NCBI GenBank assembly: GCA_032622095.1
Contig: CP136063.1
Location: 274,651,426 to 274,715,425, forward strand
DNA from: Siphonodentalium dalli
Lineage: Eukaryota; Mollusca; Scaphopoda; Gadilida; Siphonodentaliidae
DNA length: 64,000 nt
Direction: 5' to 3'
In this document: positions 61,501-64,000 of the stretch, piece by piece
Layout: each line of letters starts with the position of its first letter
How positions within the stretch are numbered: the first letter of the stretch is position 1
Program-made: the position numbers and the translations under genes
The notes under the pieces: model-generated
The model's input: the letters and a program-made list of their open reading frames with translations, nothing else
The model's database searches: none
Told to the model about the DNA's origin: nothing

Positions 61501-64000
61501 GCTCCCAAATTCGTACTTTGGTAGAGCGTTCCATTTAAGCACAGGTAAAGTTCCTCAATGAAAAAAAGAGTTCTCTTCTGTGTGATGATCACTGTTAGCT
61601 GGTTTTCGCCGAACTTCTATCCATGTTTGTCGTACACACAGATGAATATATAGACTTAGAAAGAACATGTGTGTAGATAGATATTTAGATTGTAAATAAG
61701 TAAACATGGTCCGAAGAATTTGTTGCAGATGAACTTTATTTCGCTAGGCCTTTCAACGCATGTATGGGCGTATCTTCAGGCGATTGTTCACAACGTATGG
61801 CATCAGTCTCTTCAGTGTTTGTACATCGATGAAGAACTTTTTTCCTGGTATTGAACACCACGATATGTTCATGGGCCATCTTGTCGAGGTTTACCTTTGG
61901 CTATTGTGACGTCTCCTCTGTAGTGAAGTGACGTTGCTCCCAAATTCGTACTTTGGTAGAGCGTTCCATTTAAGCACAGGTAAAGTTCCTCAATGGAAAA
62001 AAGAGTTCTCTTCTGTGTGATGATCACTGTTAGCTGGTTTTCGCCGAACTTCTATCCATGTTTGTCGTACACACAGATGAATATATAGACTTAGAAAGAA
62101 CATGCGTGTAGATAGATATTTAGATTGTAAATAAGTAAACATGGTCCGAAGAATTTGTTGCAGATGAACTTTATTTCGCTAGGCCTTTCAACGCTTGTAT
62201 GGGCGTATCTTCAGGCGATTGTTCACAACGTATGGCATCAGTCTCTTCAGTGTTTGCACATCGATGAAGAACTTTTTTCCTGGTATTGAACACCACGATA
62301 TGTTCATGGGCCATCTTGTCGAGGTTTACCTTTGGCTATTGTGACGTCTCCTCTGTAGCGAAGTGACGTTGCTCCCAAATTCGTACTTTGGTAGAGCGTT
62401 CCATTTAAGCACAGGTAAAGTTCCTCAATGGAAAAAAAAGAGTTGTCTTCTGTGTGATGATCACTGTTAGCTGGTTTTCGCCGAACTTCTGTCCATGTTT
62501 GTCGTACACACAGGTGAATATATAGACTTAGAAATAACGTGTGTGCAGATAGATATATAGATTGTAAATAAGTAAACATGGTCCGAAGAACTAGTTGCAG
62601 ATGAACTTTATTTCGCTAGGCCTTTCAACGCTTGTATGCGCGTATCTTCAGGCGATTGTTCACACCGTATGGCATCAGTCTCTTCAGTGTTTGTACATCG
62701 ATGAAGAACTTTTGTCCTGGTATTGAACACCACGATATGTTCATGGGCCATCTTGTCGAGGTTTACCTTTGGCTATTGTGACGTCTCCTCTGTAGCGAAG
62801 TGACGTTGCTCCCAAATTCGTACTTTGGTAGAGCGTTCCATTTAAGCAAAGGTAAAGTTCCTCAATGGAAAAAAAGAGTTGTCTTCTGTGTGATGATCAC
62901 TGTTAGCTGGTTTTCGCCGAACTTCGGTCCATGTTTGTCGTACACACAGATGAATATATAGACTTAGAAAGAACATGTGTGCAGATAGATATATATATTG
63001 TAAATAAGTAAACATGGTCCGAAGAATTTGTTGCAGATGAACTTTATTTCGCTAGGCCTTTCAACGCTTGTATGCGCGTATCTTCAGGCGATTGTTCACA
63101 ACGTATGGCATCGGTCTCTTCAGTGTTTGTACATCGATGAAGAACTTGTTTCCTGGTATTGAACACCACGATATGTTCATGGGCCATCTTGTCGAGGTTT
63201 ACCTTTGGCTATTGTGACGTCTTCTCTATAGCGAAGTGACGTTGCTCCCAAATTCGTACTTTGGTAGAGCGTTCCATTTAAGCACAGGTAAAGTTTCTCA
63301 ATGGAAAAAAAGAGTTCTCTTCTGTGTGATGATCACTGTTAGCTGGTTTTCGCCGAACTTCTGTCGATGTGTGTCGTACACACAGATGAATATATAGACT
63401 TAGAAAGAACATGTGTGCAGATAGATATATATATTGTAAATAAGTAAACATGGTCCGAAGAATTTGTTGCAGATGAACTTTATTTCGCTAGGCCTTTCAA
63501 CGCTTGTATGCGCTTATCTTCAGGCGATTGTTCACAACGTACGGCATCAGTCGCTTCAGTGTTTGTACATCGATGAAGAACTTTTTTCCAGGTATTGAAC
63601 ACCACGATATGTTCATGGGCCATCTTGTCGAGGTTTACCTTTGGCTATTGTGACGTCTCCTCTGTAGTGAAGTGACGTTGCTCCCAAATTCGTACTTTGG
63701 TAGAGCGTTCCATTTAAGCACAGGTAAAGTTCCTCAATGGAAAAAAGAGTTCTCTTCTGTGTGATGATCACGGTTAGCTGGTTTTCGCCGAACTTCTATC
63801 CATGTTTGTCGTACACTCAGATGAATATATAGACTTAGAAAGAACATGTGTGTAGATAGATATTTAGATTGTAAATAAGTAAACATGGTCCGAAGAATTT
63901 GTTGCAGATGAACTTTATTTCGCTAGGCCTTTCAACGCTTGTATGGGCGTATCTTCAGGCGATTGTTCACAACGTATGGTTTCAGTCTCTTCAGTGTTTG
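55579..64000. repeat. Satellite array, block 3: seven-monomer HOR, 3,050 bp, about 2.7 copies
   Basis: After a first monomer resembling the type at 57,410, the sequence repeats with a period of 3,050 bp (seven monomers) from about 55,750 to the window end. Markers include GAAATAACGTG with GAACTAGTTGC (near 56,432, 59,482 and 62,532), TATGGTTTCAG (57,875, 60,925, 63,975), GTCTTCTCTATAGC (57,119, 60,169, 63,219) and TTTTTTCCAGG (57,481, 60,531, 63,581). Copies differ at only a handful of bases, such as TGGTGGAGCG near 58,470 and TTTGCACATCG near 62,254. This is the most homogeneous section of the window and continues past its right end. Confidence 0.93.

Noticed and set aside
1-64000. CRISPR array
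   Set aside because: The repeat unit is about 436 bp with no short repeat/unique spacer alternation, and the context is eukaryotic satellite.

Overview
This window is eukaryotic and almost entirely repetitive. About 58 kb of the 64 kb is a head-to-tail satellite DNA with a monomer of about 436 bp, roughly 130 copies. No ribosome binding sites, operons or host genes are visible. The only protein-coding DNA belongs to one transposable element. The styles of the satellite and of the Ty3/gypsy-type element point to an animal, most likely an invertebrate such as a mollusc or other lophotrochozoan. That assignment is inference, because nothing here identifies a species.

Layout: (1) 1-41,975 is satellite organised into a patchwork of higher-order repeats (HORs): a six-monomer unit (1-4,404), weakly organised DNA, a five-monomer unit and then a two-monomer unit (about 9,060-15,580), mixed DNA, another six-monomer unit (about 20,250-25,450), and a three-monomer unit with extra single-monomer duplications (about 24,830-39,690). 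The last section contains a direct duplication about 7 kb apart. (2) 41,976-42,469 is a 494-bp non-autonomous DNA transposon (MITE-like) in a satellite monomer, flanked by TTAA duplications. (3) 42,474-49,922 is satellite again, ending in a three-monomer HOR of 1,306 bp. (4) 49,923-55,578 is the 3' part of a Ty3/gypsy-type LTR retrotransposon on the minus strand. (5) 55,579-64,000 is satellite in a very homogeneous seven-monomer HOR of 3,050 bp.

The retrotransposon is the most interesting object. Read on the minus strand it gives: the end of reverse transcriptase (the upstream part is deleted), RNase H, an integrase with complete HHCC and DD35E residues, a GPY/F-like segment and a C-terminal PHD finger. 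A short gap follows, containing a good splice acceptor. Then comes an 864-residue ORF in the position normally used by env. It has a C2H2-like finger, a helical region, a long basic disordered segment and an apparently catalytically complete TatD-type metal-dependent nuclease domain. A polypurine tract and a 298-bp 3' LTR (TG...CA) complete the element. The LTR carries a perfect TGACGTCA site and a consensus splice donor. Donor and acceptor together suggest that the TatD ORF is made from a spliced subgenomic RNA. Both ORFs are open, so the insertion is fairly recent.

The element's 5' end was lost together with about 92 bp of satellite (modulo whole monomers). It now sits exactly where the three-monomer HOR meets the seven-monomer HOR. 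Short ORFs that recur in the satellite (60-94 codons, mostly minus strand) are periodic by-products of the monomer and are not called as genes.
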